Of a DNA stretch of 64,000 bases, positions 31,852 to 40,747 are shown in pieces. Below the pieces are notes generated by a model. That model was not told the DNA's origin and ran no database searches. It worked only from the letters and a program-made list of their open reading frames with translations. The stretch comes from 4572-13 sp964594065 (GTDB lineage Bacteria; Planctomycetota; Phycisphaerae; Sedimentisphaerales; Anaerohalosphaeraceae). The position numbers were made by a program, and so were the translations under genes. The stretch is from positions 1-64,000 of the forward strand of contig CAZQKX010000014.1 in the NCBI GenBank assembly GCA_964594065.1, given 5' to 3'. Each line of letters starts with the position of its first letter. The stretch's first letter is position 1.

Positions 31852-33282
31852 TCAGCCCTTAATACACACTAATGGAACCAGCTTTGCCACTTTATGTGCC
31901 AGATGCGCCTGATGTGTAGATTCGACCACCTCGCTGACGTCCTTGTACGCTCCCGGAGCCTCTTCGGCGATACCCCGCAGTGATCGACTTCGGATCAAGA
32001 CACCCTGATGGGCCAGACGACCGATCACTTCCCTGCCGTTCCATTTTTTAGTTGCTGCCCGGCGGCTCATATTACGACCGGCCCCGTGGCAGGCCGACCC
32101 GAAAGCCAGCTTTTCGCTCTGAGTCGTACCGACCAGAATATAGGAGGCCGTCCCCATCGTCCCGCCGATCAGTACAGGCTGACCAATTGAGCGATACTCG
32201 GCAGGAAGTTCAGCATGTCCCGGCCCCCATGCGCGTGTGGCCCCTTTACGATGCACAAAAAGGCGTTTCTGTTTGCCGCCGACTGCATGCGTTTCTTCCT
32301 GACAGGTGTTGTGCGAAACATCATACAGCAAACGAATGTCCGCTTTCGGCAGCACTTTGTCAAAAGTCTCTCTGACCAGGTGCATCAGGATCTGCCGATT
32401 GGCTAATGCACAGTTGATCCCGCATCGCATGGCCCCCAGGTAGCTTTTGCCGACCGACGAATCCAACAGCGCGCACGCCAACTCTCGTTCGGGCAACTGA
32501 AGCCCGTGTTTTTTCGCGGTTGTCGCCATTCGTTTAAGATAGTCGGTCCCGATCTGATGTCCCAGTCCGCGTGACCCGCAATGAATGCTGATCTTGATGT
32601 CACCTTCTTCAATACCGAAGGCCTTAGCGGCCTCTTTGTCATAGACTTCAACGACCTTCTGGATTTCCAGATAGTGATTGCCGGAACCGAGTGTTCCCAT
32701 TTCATTAAGTTGGCGTTTTTTGGCCTGCTCGGAAACGTCTGCGGGTTTTGCTCCTTCGATACACCCGCCGGCTTCGATAAACCGCAGGTCATCGTCACGG
32801 CCATAGCCGTTTTCGACAGCCCAGCGTGCGCCGCCCGAAAGCACCTCATCCATCCGACTGACCGAAAGCCGGATATTGCCGGTACTGCCAACCCCGGCAG
32901 GAATCTTTTTGAACAAGGCATCGGCGATCTTTTCCCGCACCGGTATGATATCATCCTCTTTTAATCCCGTATGCAGCGTCCGCACCCCGCAGGCAATATC
33001 AAAACCCACTCCGCCGGCACTGATGACCCCGCCTCCGGCCGGGTCGAACGCCGCTACGCCGCCAATACAGAAACCATACCCCCAATGCGCATCCGGCATG
33101 GCAAATGAACCTTCGACAATGCCGGGCAGTGATGCAACGTTCCTGACTTGCGAAACGACCATATCATCCATCTGGTTAATCAACTGCTCAGAACCGAAAA
33201 TCACACCGTCAACGTGCATTCGGCCCGACCGCTGGATCAGCCACTTTGTATCCCCCCTGCGTTTGACAAGTTTTCTATCCAT
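31852..33282 (-). CDS. rtcB: RNA-splicing ligase RtcB
   Basis: A 476-residue RtcB, which joins RNA 2',3'-cyclic phosphate (or 3'-phosphate) ends to 5'-OH ends using GTP and Mn2+. Signature segments are present: AMPDAHWGYGFCIGGVAAFD, GVGFDIACGVR with the metal-binding Asp and Cys, HCGSRGLGHQIG, HRKGATRAWGPGH, and the guanylylated His in GSACHGAGR. The length matches the bacterial and archaeal enzyme. The archease gene lies directly upstream in the same direction, an established functional pairing. A short dispersed repeat sits 6 bases before its start codon. Confidence 0.97.
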   Translation of the reverse strand: MDRKLVKRRGDTKWLIQRSGRMHVDGVIFGSEQLINQMDDMVVSQVRNVASLPGIVEGSFAMPDAHWGYGFCIGGVAAFDPAGGGVISAGGVGFDIACGVRTLHTGLKEDDIIPVREKIADALFKKIPAGVGSTGNIRLSVSRMDEVLSGGARWAVENGYGRDDDLRFIEAGGCIEGAKPADVSEQAKKRQLNEMGTLGSGNHYLEIQKVVEVYDKEAAKAFGIEEGDIKISIHCGSRGLGHQIGTDYLKRMATTAKKHGLQLPERELACALLDSSVGKSYLGAMRCGINCALANRQILMHLVRETFDKVLPKADIRLLYDVSHNTCQEETHAVGGKQKRLFVHRKGATRAWGPGHAELPAEYRSIGQPVLIGGTMGTASYILVGTTQSEKLAFGSACHGAGRNMSRRAATKKWNGREVIGRLAHQGVLIRSRSLRGIAEEAPGAYKDVSEVVESTHQAHLAHKVAKLVPLVCIKG

Positions 33283-33288
33283 ATCTTG

Positions 33289-33307
33289 TGCCTATTGCCT
33301 AATGTCT
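33289..33307 (-). repeat. Short dispersed repeat before rtcB start
   Basis: On the minus strand this reads AGAC-AT-TAGGCAATAGGCA and ends 6 bases before the rtcB ATG. It is 17/19 identical to the element before grpE (3325-3343), in the same orientation relative to the start codon. Confidence 0.6.
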
Positions 33308-33316
33308 TCTGCCTGT

Positions 33317-33724
33317 TTATACATCTACTACGCACTGGGCGATCCACTGGTTCCGGTCTTCATAGACTTTCAGCTCCATAAATGTTGCCGCCTTGACACC
33401 TACAGCAAGCTCATGTTTATCGGGGTCAACGGGCTGGCCCCAGACTTTTGCGAAAAGCCGGTGTTTTTGAATTTGAATGTCAAAACGACGAAACAGTAAC
33501 TTGCGAACATCCATCTCATAGATCAATGCATTAATCCAATCGGCAAAGAGCAGATCGTTCTCATCGGCTTGGCATTGAATCTCAACCATTTCCTTTGGTT
33601 CGACTTTGTCAGGATTGCAGATCACCGCCATCAGCGCAAAGGCCCCTTCTTCAAATGCCTTTTCAAGACAATCGCCAACGCCCCGAATTCCAATATCCGC
33701 CTGATGGTGAAAATGCTCCCACAT
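33317..33724 (-). CDS. Archease
   Basis: A 135-residue archease, the small protein that helps RtcB become guanylylated and turn over, and widens its nucleotide use. It begins MWEHFHHQADIGIRG, containing the conserved His-x-Asp-x-Gly metal-site pattern. The internal LLFADWINALIYEMD is typical, and the C-terminus AATFMELKVYED is collinear with the family. Its ATG shares one base with the stop of the upstream radical SAM gene (TAATG) and rtcB follows 34 bases later, so all three genes form one unit. Confidence 0.93.
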   Translation of the reverse strand: MWEHFHHQADIGIRGVGDCLEKAFEEGAFALMAVICNPDKVEPKEMVEIQCQADENDLLFADWINALIYEMDVRKLLFRRFDIQIQKHRLFAKVWGQPVDPDKHELAVGVKAATFMELKVYEDRNQWIAQCVVDV

Positions 33725-35022
33725 TACAATTTCCCTCTAATCTGCTGATTCAATGTTTTGCAGAGGTCTTTGTAGTATTGTACTTTATCAAGTCCTAAAA
33801 AGCGAATGGGAAATGCGGTCTTGTTATGGTTCAGCGGTTCGGCCAGATCGACAATATTACTGCATAATTCACCATCCGGTGTACCGGGGATCGGCGAAAA
33901 GTCGCTCAGCATAATTTGTATGCCAAGACTGCTGGCAAACCGCATCGATTCTTCCAGATGCTGCATGTCACCACGGGGATGGCCCAGCATTTCATAGGCA
34001 CAGATCAGGTTTGGATCGGCCCCGGCATCCTTTAAGTATTTCACCGCATCGGCCAATTCCTGCGAGATAACCTTAGCCGGGCCGGACTGATTATGAAACG
34101 CTTCGCTATGACTTTCAAATCCCAGATAGAATGTCTTCATGCCGGCTTTGACCATCCATTCGGCTAGTTCGGCTGTAACAAAACGGGCGTGCAGTGCGTT
34201 AGGCGAATGGAAAGAAATCTGAATCCCCTTTTCGACAACTGTTCGCAAAAACGGCAGCAGTGTTTTTTCGGCTCCAAATAATAACGCATCATCATAAAAA
34301 GCAATGTTCTCAGCCCCCAGATGTACCAACATCTGCAATTCAGATAAACATTCATTGATCGGACGAATTTGGAACGGCGTTCCTGACTGCGGCACATAAC
34401 AATAACTGCATTGAAATGGACAGCCCTGCGACAGATTCAACACAGCGTTTCTAAGCTTAGGATACAACTGCCAGGCAGGTAATTGAAACGACTCGATCGG
34501 CTCACTATTCAACAGCCTCCACAGAGGTGAGAAATCATCACCAATAACAACAGCATCAGCTCCCAGTGACCGGGCATGGTCACCGCATGCAGTCGCATAA
34601 AAACCGCCCAGCACAATTTTTGCCGCCGGACAGATTCTGCGGATATCTTCAATGACCTCCTTGTAACCCAAATACCAATAAGTCATCACCGTTCCGATCA
34701 GTACACAGTCAAAATCGGCCTGCTTTGAGAGGAAATCCTGAAAAACAGATCGCTTAATGCCATAACGTCTGAAATATCGCGGGACATCCTTTAAGGCTTC
34801 GGGCTTTTCAATGCGTTCTTCCGGAAAACGACCACACCCCCATCGGTCCGTCTTAAGTTGGCCGGACGCCGGGTTCAGACGATCCAGATAATCGAACAAG
34901 TGCAGATCAGCGACCGGCCGCAACATGCCCCCAGCCCGCAGCAAACCATAGGGCTTGAGCCAGAAATCATAGGCAGTAAAATCATAAATCGGCGGATTGA
35001 CCAGGAGTATTTTTGGTTTCAT
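33724..35022 (-). CDS. B12-binding-domain radical SAM protein
   Basis: A 432-residue radical SAM enzyme. An N-terminal cobalamin-binding-like Rossmann domain (about 1-170) has NPPIYDFTAYDFWLKPYGLL and the IVLGGFYAT segment. The barrel has the 4Fe-4S cysteines Cys201, Cys205 and Cys208 (CPFQCSYC) and continues to about 430. It should use S-adenosylmethionine to start radical chemistry, possibly methylation or a sulfur/carbon insertion. The substrate is unknown. It is the first gene of a tight unit with archease and rtcB. This raises the unproven idea that it modifies an RNA or RNA end handled by RtcB. Confidence 0.85.
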   Translation of the reverse strand: MKPKILLVNPPIYDFTAYDFWLKPYGLLRAGGMLRPVADLHLFDYLDRLNPASGQLKTDRWGCGRFPEERIEKPEALKDVPRYFRRYGIKRSVFQDFLSKQADFDCVLIGTVMTYWYLGYKEVIEDIRRICPAAKIVLGGFYATACGDHARSLGADAVVIGDDFSPLWRLLNSEPIESFQLPAWQLYPKLRNAVLNLSQGCPFQCSYCYVPQSGTPFQIRPINECLSELQMLVHLGAENIAFYDDALLFGAEKTLLPFLRTVVEKGIQISFHSPNALHARFVTAELAEWMVKAGMKTFYLGFESHSEAFHNQSGPAKVISQELADAVKYLKDAGADPNLICAYEMLGHPRGDMQHLEESMRFASSLGIQIMLSDFSPIPGTPDGELCSNIVDLAEPLNHNKTAFPIRFLGLDKVQYYKDLCKTLNQQIRGKL

Positions 35023-35047
35023 GCGTTTATGCTATCAGAAATAGAGG

Positions 35048-35971
35048 CTACCCTGAAGATTTCTTTTGTTTACGACGCGCTCTTTTTTCTGCCTCTCTTG
35101 CGTTCTCAACTTTTCTGGCACGTCGAATTTTTCGGCCAATCTTTCTCTCAAGCCAACCAAACAGACCAAGCCACTGGACAAGGATCGCACCTTTGGCATC
35201 TTTACCGATAACATAATGAGCTTTCGGCGTCTGGGCGGTCATGGCCTTAAATATCGTTTCAACAACCGGTTCGGGTTTGTCGGCCCGCGGAATGATCTCA
35301 TCCATAAACGCCTTTAAAAAACCGCGGTTCCACTCGAACATGGGACTGCTGCGATCATAAAAATTGACCGACTGATTGGCGTTTGCCCGGATGATCTCGG
35401 TTTTGTGATAGCCCGGCTCAACCGAAACCACATCGATCCCGAATGGCGCCAACTCAACCCGTATCGATTTGGTAAAGCCGATGATGGCATGTTTACTGGC
35501 CCCGTAAGCAGCATTAAACGGATGGCCAATAAGTCCGGCCAGCGAAGCGATATTAATGATCCGGCCCGTGCGGCGTTGTATCATACCTGCGGTGACCGCC
35601 CTTGTCAGGTTAACGACTCCAAAATAATTGGTCTCAAACACCCGCCGCATCTCTTCGTCGGTTATGTCCAGGAAAGAACCGGTAATCAGGATTCCCGCAT
35701 TATTGATGAGAATATCAACCGGTCCGGCCTTTTCGACGACTTCGCTAATCGATTCAGGGCTTGTAACATCCAGTTTTTCAATCCGAGCTGACACGCCCGC
35801 GTCAGCCAGTCCCCGCTTCAGCGGCTCGGCTTTTTGCAGATTTCGCATCGTGGCAACCACCTCATATCCCGCTTGTGCCGCCCTGACCGCCGTCAAAAGC
35901 CCGAAACCGCTGGAACAGCCGGTGATAAGCACTTTTTTTGAGCTATTTTGCGCGTTTTTTTGTGTATCCAT
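35048..35971 (-). CDS. SDR-family oxidoreductase
   Basis: A 307-residue classical SDR with TGCSSGFG near the N-terminus, NNAG in the middle, and the catalytic Ser in INIASLAG, Tyr and Lys in AAYGASKHAII. A charged basic C-terminal tail (KIGRKIRRARKVENAREAEKRA is only summarised here by its Lys/Arg repeats) could bind membranes or RNA. The start MDTQKNAQNSSKK is used, because the longer frame adds a non-homologous hydrophobic stretch. It resembles enzymes acting on lipids or steroids/retinoids, but the substrate cannot be read. Confidence 0.85.
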   Translation of the reverse strand: MDTQKNAQNSSKKVLITGCSSGFGLLTAVRAAQAGYEVVATMRNLQKAEPLKRGLADAGVSARIEKLDVTSPESISEVVEKAGPVDILINNAGILITGSFLDITDEEMRRVFETNYFGVVNLTRAVTAGMIQRRTGRIINIASLAGLIGHPFNAAYGASKHAIIGFTKSIRVELAPFGIDVVSVEPGYHKTEIIRANANQSVNFYDRSSPMFEWNRGFLKAFMDEIIPRADKPEPVVETIFKAMTAQTPKAHYVIGKDAKGAILVQWLGLFGWLERKIGRKIRRARKVENAREAEKRARRKQKKSSG

Positions 35972-36066
35972 GCCGCTAAAAGTAGATGAAACGGTCAAAA
36001 AATCAAGAAAAAACGATGAGCGGCCCCCTAAAATCATCCTTATTCAAAAAATTTGCCCGAAAAGGC

Positions 36067-36094
36067 TTGATAATTCATTCTAAATCTCTATATT
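36067..36094 (+). promoter_or_regulatory. Promoter for rpmB
   Basis: TTGATA (36067-36072) and TATATT (36089-36094) with a 16-base spacer. The leader to the rpmB ATG would be about 70 bases long, with GGGAG as ribosome site. Confidence 0.6.
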
Positions 36095-36168
36095 TGTAAA
36101 GTTTCAGAGATCAAAGAAAATGTAAGAATCAGCCCAGCGGCTGACCAGATGAGTTTCGGGAGTTAAAA

Positions 36169-36435
36169 ATGGCAAGAGAATGTTGTTTTTTAGGCAAAAA
36201 GACGAAAGCCGGCAGAAGTATCGCCACACGCGGTAAAGCCAAATATCTCGGCGGTGTCGGTAAGAAAAGAACCGGCGTCACCAAGCGTAAGTTCAAGGCC
36301 AATATCCAGAAGGTTCGGGCAATCGTAGATGGTAAAGTGTGCCGGATCAAGGTTTCGGCCAAGGCAATCCGTATGGGCCTGGTCGTCAAACCCCCGAAGC
36401 GGAATTATAAGCCTGCCGAACAGGCAGCCGGCTAA
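36169..36435 (+). CDS. rpmB: Large ribosomal subunit protein bL28
   Basis: An 88-residue ribosomal protein bL28, a basic protein of the 50S subunit. Recognisable features are GKKTKAGRSIATRGKAKYLGGVG, TKRKFKANIQKVRAIVDGKVCRIKVSAKAIR and GLVVKPP, interrupted here by positions only. Cysteines 5 and 6 are at the N-terminus. It is monocistronic: a promoter is upstream and a strong terminator lies 38 bases downstream. Confidence 0.95.
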   Translation: MARECCFLGKKTKAGRSIATRGKAKYLGGVGKKRTGVTKRKFKANIQKVRAIVDGKVCRIKVSAKAIRMGLVVKPPKRNYKPAEQAAG

Positions 36436-36472
36436 TGCGGAAGGCTTAATCGATATTTTACAAATCGCACGC

Positions 36473-36507
36473 AAAGCGAGGCTGTTTTTTTGGCCTCGCT
36501 TTTTTTA
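36473..36507 (+). terminator. Intrinsic terminator after rpmB
   Basis: AAAGCGAGGC (36473-36482) pairs with GCCTCGCTTT (36493-36502) around a T-rich loop and is followed by a run of T. It isolates rpmB from the gat operon. Confidence 0.92.
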
Positions 36508-36534
36508 TGGAATAACAGATAAGAGGAAAAATCC

Positions 36535-36843
36535 ATGGCAACGAAAATCGATGAAGCACAGGTTCGACGGGTCGCTCTGCTTAGCCGACTGGAATTGAGC
36601 GATGATGAAGTCAGGCAATTCAGCGGCCAACTCAGCGATATTGTTGAATATATTGAAAAACTCAATGAACTGGACACGGACAATGTTCAACCACTGGCGC
36701 ATTGTCTGCCGGTGCACAATGTTCTACGGGAAGATACCCCTCACCCATCGCTAACCAATGACCAGGCGCTAGCCAATGCCCCGGAGCGTGAAGATGAATA
36801 TTTCAAAGTCCCCAAGATCTTAGATGACAATTCCGGCGCTTAA
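36535..36843 (+). CDS. gatC: Glu-tRNA(Gln)/Asp-tRNA(Asn) amidotransferase subunit C
   Basis: A 102-residue GatC, the small subunit that wraps around GatA and GatB in the transamidosome and stabilises the complex making Gln-tRNA(Gln) and/or Asn-tRNA(Asn). Typical segments are ATKIDEAQVRRVALLSRLELSDDEV, QLSDIVEYIEKLNELDT and a Pro-rich C-terminus ending PKILDD. The start has AGAGGAAAA upstream. gatA and gatB follow, but an esterase gene lies between gatC and gatA. Confidence 0.95.
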   Translation: MATKIDEAQVRRVALLSRLELSDDEVRQFSGQLSDIVEYIEKLNELDTDNVQPLAHCLPVHNVLREDTPHPSLTNDQALANAPEREDEYFKVPKILDDNSGA

Positions 36844-36863
36844 TTAAAAAAAGGAATTCGACC

Positions 36864-37595
36864 ATGAAGAAAATGTTTTTTTTACTGGTATTGATTGAAT
36901 TGGGAATTGTCTTCGGGGATAGCTCCCAATCAGGAAACAAAAAAGTCTTTGGGACACAATCGGCTCACACGCTGAAGCGTCAAGTATCCATGCAAATCGA
37001 TTACTTGCTCTATGTGCCCGAAGATTATGATTCCGCACAAGACGAATGGCCTCTGCTGGTCTTCCTGCATGGCCTTGGTGAACGGGGTCCGGATATTAAT
37101 CTTCTCAAAAAACACGGCCCGCCAAAGCTGATTGAACAGGGTAAACAATTTCCATTTATTGTTCTCTCGCCTCAGTGCCCTGCTAATAGCTGGTGGACCT
37201 ATGAAATAGCAGAAGTTCTTGCCTTGATCGACGAAATCTGTCAGACGTATAAGGTTGATCGAAAGCGTATCTATCTGACCGGTTTGAGCATGGGCGGGTA
37301 TGGGACATGGGCCATCGCAGCAACCAACCCCGATCGTTTTGCAGCCATCGCTCCCATTTGCGGCGGTGGATTTACGTTCATCGCCCCCAATCTGAAAGAC
37401 ATTCCTGTCTGGGCTTTTCACGGCGCCGATGACCGTGCCGTACCGTTGAAAAAATCTCAGGAAATGGTTGATGCGGTCAATCGTGCCGGAGGTAAGGCGA
37501 AACTGACGATATATCCGAAAACAAAGCATGATTCCTGGACGAGAACGTATAACAACAAAAAACTTTATGAATGGTTCTTATCACATTCAAAATAA
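36864..37595 (+). CDS. Secreted esterase/feruloyl-esterase-like hydrolase
   Basis: A 243-residue alpha/beta hydrolase with a signal peptide (FFLLVLIELGIVFG) and the PHB-depolymerase/esterase (LpqC-type) layout. Motifs are LPLLVFLHGLGERG for the oxyanion hole, the nucleophile Ser142 in GLSMGGYG, a likely Asp190 in HGADDRAVP, and His222 in PKTKHDSW. It could deacetylate or de-feruloylate plant or algal polysaccharide. It starts 20 bases after gatC and ends 10 bases before gatA, so this secreted enzyme gene is embedded in the tRNA amidotransferase operon. Confidence 0.85.
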   Translation: MKKMFFLLVLIELGIVFGDSSQSGNKKVFGTQSAHTLKRQVSMQIDYLLYVPEDYDSAQDEWPLLVFLHGLGERGPDINLLKKHGPPKLIEQGKQFPFIVLSPQCPANSWWTYEIAEVLALIDEICQTYKVDRKRIYLTGLSMGGYGTWAIAATNPDRFAAIAPICGGGFTFIAPNLKDIPVWAFHGADDRAVPLKKSQEMVDAVNRAGGKAKLTIYPKTKHDSWTRTYNNKKLYEWFLSHSK

Positions 37596-37605
37596 ACAGG
37601 ACGCC

Positions 37606-39060
37606 ATGGAAACAGCAAAACAATTACGAGACAAAATCGCTGCCGGACAGATCAAAAGTATCGAAGCGGTCCAGGCTGTATTTGACCGCATCGAACAACA
37701 CGAACCGGCCATCGGCGCCTATCTGTCACTGTTTAAAGATCAGGCTTTGACAAAGGCCAAGCAGATCGATGAAAAGATTGCCGCCGGCCAACATGTCGGT
37801 TCACTTGCGGGCCTTCCGATTGCCATCAAAGACAATATGTGCACGACCTTTGGGACGACCACGTGCGGATCAAAGATTCTTGAGAATTTTCATGCCCCAT
37901 ACAATGCCCACGTCGTAGAAAAACTCATTGAAGCCGATGCGGTCATTATCGGTAAATGCAATCTCGACGAATTCGCCATGGGCTCCAGCACGGAAAACTC
38001 CGGCCTGAAAAAAACCGTCAATCCATGGAATTCAAACCATGTACCCGGCGGCAGCAGCGGCGGTTCGGCGGCAGCGGTTGCCGCAGGATTATGCCCCGGA
38101 GCCCTGGGCTCTGATACCGGCGGTTCGATTCGTCAACCGGCATCTTTTTGCGGCGTTGTCGGTTTAAAACCCACTTACGGGCGTATCTCACGCTATGGAC
38201 TGGTCGCTTACGGCTCAAGCCTGGACCAGATCGGCCCGCTAACGCAGGATGTTGCAGATGCGGCACTCATGCTGAACGTAATCGCCGGACATGACCATCG
38301 CGACAGTACATCGATCCCGGAAGCAAATGCCCCGGTTAAAGATTACCTCGCAGAATTAGATATGCCTGTTGAAGGCTTGAAGATCGCCACAGTCCCGCAC
38401 TTGAACCAAGGCGCAGACGCATCTGTGCAAAAGGCATTACAGGACGCATTGGCCGTTTATAAATCGTTAGGCGCAGAGATCATCGAGATCGAAATGCCGC
38501 ACTTTGACTATGCCATCAGCGCTTATTATGTCATTGCAACCGCCGAGGCGTCGAGCAACCTGGCACGCTTTGACGGTGTTCACTACGGCCACCGCAGCAA
38601 AGACGCCAACGACTATGTCGAAGTCTATTCCAAGTCACGCGATGAGGCCTTCGGCACCGAAGTCAAACGGCGGATCATGCTGGGGACCTATGCCCTTTCC
38701 AGCGGTTACTACGATGCATACTACTTGAAAGCGTTGAAAGTACGAAATCTGATCCGCAGCGATTTCACCAAAGCATTCGAGCAGGCTGACTGTCTGATGC
38801 TGCCGGTTAGCCCGACCACAGCGTTTAAGTTCGGCGAAAAGACGGACGACCCGCTGCAAATGTACCTGGCGGATATTTATACGATCGCAGTCAATTTGGC
38901 GGGTGTGCCGGGCATCAGTATTCCCTGCGGCTTTGACGAAAGTAACCTGCCGATCGGCCTGCAGATCATCTCGGCACCGTTCAGCGAAGACAAACTGCTG
39001 CGAATCGCGCGAATGCACGAAAAACAAACGGACTGGCATATAAAAAAACCGCTTAATTAA
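37606..39060 (+). CDS. gatA: Glu-tRNA(Gln)/Asp-tRNA(Asn) amidotransferase subunit A
   Basis: A 484-residue amidase-signature enzyme that releases ammonia from glutamine for tRNA transamidation. The Ser-cisSer-Lys triad is visible: Lys75 in AIKDNM, Ser150 in GGSSGGSAAAVAAG and Ser174 in TGGSIRQPA. The ATG at 37606, with AGGA 4 bases upstream, fits the family N-terminus (METAKQLRDKI). A longer frame would overlap the esterase gene. It is followed by an inverted-repeat spacer and then gatB. Confidence 0.96.
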   Translation: METAKQLRDKIAAGQIKSIEAVQAVFDRIEQHEPAIGAYLSLFKDQALTKAKQIDEKIAAGQHVGSLAGLPIAIKDNMCTTFGTTTCGSKILENFHAPYNAHVVEKLIEADAVIIGKCNLDEFAMGSSTENSGLKKTVNPWNSNHVPGGSSGGSAAAVAAGLCPGALGSDTGGSIRQPASFCGVVGLKPTYGRISRYGLVAYGSSLDQIGPLTQDVADAALMLNVIAGHDHRDSTSIPEANAPVKDYLAELDMPVEGLKIATVPHLNQGADASVQKALQDALAVYKSLGAEIIEIEMPHFDYAISAYYVIATAEASSNLARFDGVHYGHRSKDANDYVEVYSKSRDEAFGTEVKRRIMLGTYALSSGYYDAYYLKALKVRNLIRSDFTKAFEQADCLMLPVSPTTAFKFGEKTDDPLQMYLADIYTIAVNLAGVPGISIPCGFDESNLPIGLQIISAPFSEDKLLRIARMHEKQTDWHIKKPLN

Positions 39061-39133
39061 CCATGAAGGCCATAAAGAACATGAAGGAAAAATAATTCAA
39101 AATAAACTTCGTGACCTTCATGCTCTTCATGGT
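39060..39133. repeat. Inverted-repeat spacer between gatA and gatB
   Basis: The left arm (39060-39087) contains ACCATGAAG and CATGAAGG, and the right arm (39115-39133) is a reverse complement of a compact version of it, ACCATGAAGAGCATGAAGG. The arms can form a hairpin with an A/T-rich loop. The sequence resembles dispersed REP-like palindromes rather than an intrinsic terminator because no T run follows. Confidence 0.55.
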
Positions 39134-39152
39134 AAAAACAGGATTTAGTAAA

Positions 39153-40613
39153 ATGGATTTAGAATACAAAATAATCGTTGGTTTGGAAATTCACGTTCAT
39201 TTGGCGACCAAGACCAAGATCTTCTGCGGCTGCCAGTTGGCCTATGGCGATACGGCCAACACCCATGTTTGCCCGGTCTGTCTGGGGATGCCGGGATCGT
39301 TGCCGGTAATGAACAAAACCGCACTGGAATATTCTATTTTGACCGGTCTGGCGCTAAACTGCAAGATCGCCTCCTTCACCAAATGGGACCGCAAGAGCTA
39401 TTACTATCCTGACCTGCCGAAGAACTACCAGATCAGCCAATACGACCTGCCGTTCAGCGAGCACGGCTATATCGAAATCGGCACCGAAGACGGCGCAACC
39501 AAAAAAATCCGCATCACCCGAGCACATCTCGAAGAAGACGCCGGCAAAAATACGCACACGCTCGGCAACTTCTCGGCCGTCGACTTGAACCGCGCGGGCA
39601 CTCCCCTGCTGGAAATCGTCACCGAGCCGGACATGAACAGCCCCGAAGAAGTCGGTGCGCTGGCCCGTCAACTGCAGCGGATCGTCCGCTTTCTGGGCGT
39701 CTCCGAGGCGGACATGCAAAAGGGACACATGCGGTTTGAGCCGAATGTCAACCTGCACATTACCAAAAACGGTGAGGTTTATAAAACGCCGATCAGCGAA
39801 GTGAAAAACCTCAACAGCTTCCGCGCGATCGAACGCAGTATCGCCTATGAAGTCAAACGCCAGCTCCACGAATTCAAGGAGACCGGCAAAACAATGCAGA
39901 TGGGCAACAAAAGTACCTACGGCTGGGACGATGACAAGCAGATGACCGTCCTGCAGCGTGAAAAAGAAGAGGCCCACGACTACCGCTACTTCCCGGACCC
40001 GGATCTGGTTCCGGTCGAGGTTGATGATGTCTGGCTGGGTGAAATCAAATCCCGCCTGTGCGAGCTGCCGATCCAAATGCAGTTACGTTTTGCCCAGGAC
40101 TACGGCCTGAGTGACTATGACGCGGGAGTACTGACCGCTGACCGCACTACAGCGGAGTTCTTTGATGCAACGGTGAAACTCGATGCAGATGCCAAGCGTG
40201 TCTGTAACCTGCTGACCCAAACCGGCCTGAAACTGGCAAACGAAAAAGGCGTAACCGTCGATCAACTCGGCATTGGCCCGGGCAATCTTGCCAAACTGGC
40301 AAAAATGGCTGATGCCGGTGATGTGAGCGCAACAGCAGCGACAACGATCTTTGAAGAAATGGCCGCCAATGGCGGTGATCCGATGCAGATCGCCGAAGCG
40401 AAAAACCTCATCCAGAAAAGCGATGCCGGCGAGATCGAAGCCCTCGTCGATGCCGTACTGGCCGAAAATGAAAAAGCCGTCGATGACGCGAAGAATAATC
40501 CCAAAAAAGCTAAAAAATCAATGGGTTTCCTCATGGGGCAGGTTATGCAGAAAAGCAAAGGCCAGGCCAATCCAAAAATCGTCGCACAACTGCTAAACCA
40601 AAAACTGCAGTAG
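39153..40613 (+). CDS. gatB: Glu-tRNA(Gln)/Asp-tRNA(Asn) amidotransferase subunit B
   Basis: A 486-residue GatB, the subunit that phosphorylates the mischarged tRNA. Motifs are VGLEIHVHLATKTKIFCGC, the zinc-binding CPVCLGMPGSLP, KSYYYPDLPKNYQISQYD (by position about 75-92), EEDAGK, NRAGTPLLEI and FEPNVN. The C-terminal YqeY-like tail binds tRNA and ends QMGFLMGQVMQKSKGQ-like. AGGA lies 8 bases before the ATG at 39153. A longer frame that starts at 39111 is less likely. Confidence 0.96.
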   Translation: MDLEYKIIVGLEIHVHLATKTKIFCGCQLAYGDTANTHVCPVCLGMPGSLPVMNKTALEYSILTGLALNCKIASFTKWDRKSYYYPDLPKNYQISQYDLPFSEHGYIEIGTEDGATKKIRITRAHLEEDAGKNTHTLGNFSAVDLNRAGTPLLEIVTEPDMNSPEEVGALARQLQRIVRFLGVSEADMQKGHMRFEPNVNLHITKNGEVYKTPISEVKNLNSFRAIERSIAYEVKRQLHEFKETGKTMQMGNKSTYGWDDDKQMTVLQREKEEAHDYRYFPDPDLVPVEVDDVWLGEIKSRLCELPIQMQLRFAQDYGLSDYDAGVLTADRTTAEFFDATVKLDADAKRVCNLLTQTGLKLANEKGVTVDQLGIGPGNLAKLAKMADAGDVSATAATTIFEEMAANGGDPMQIAEAKNLIQKSDAGEIEALVDAVLAENEKAVDDAKNNPKKAKKSMGFLMGQVMQKSKGQANPKIVAQLLNQKLQ

Positions 40614-40747
40614 ACCATTGTATGGATTATGGGAAATGACATATCAATCATGGCTGTAGAAAGGATAAAGAAAATAGTAGTGCTTTTTGATCATTGTTAA
40701 TAGATTGTTTCGGATAGTATCTACTCAATAACCAAGGGGAAATAAAA

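Noticed and set aside
39354..40076. 240-codon minus-strand frame inside gatB
   Set aside because: Antisense shadow of a conserved gene.
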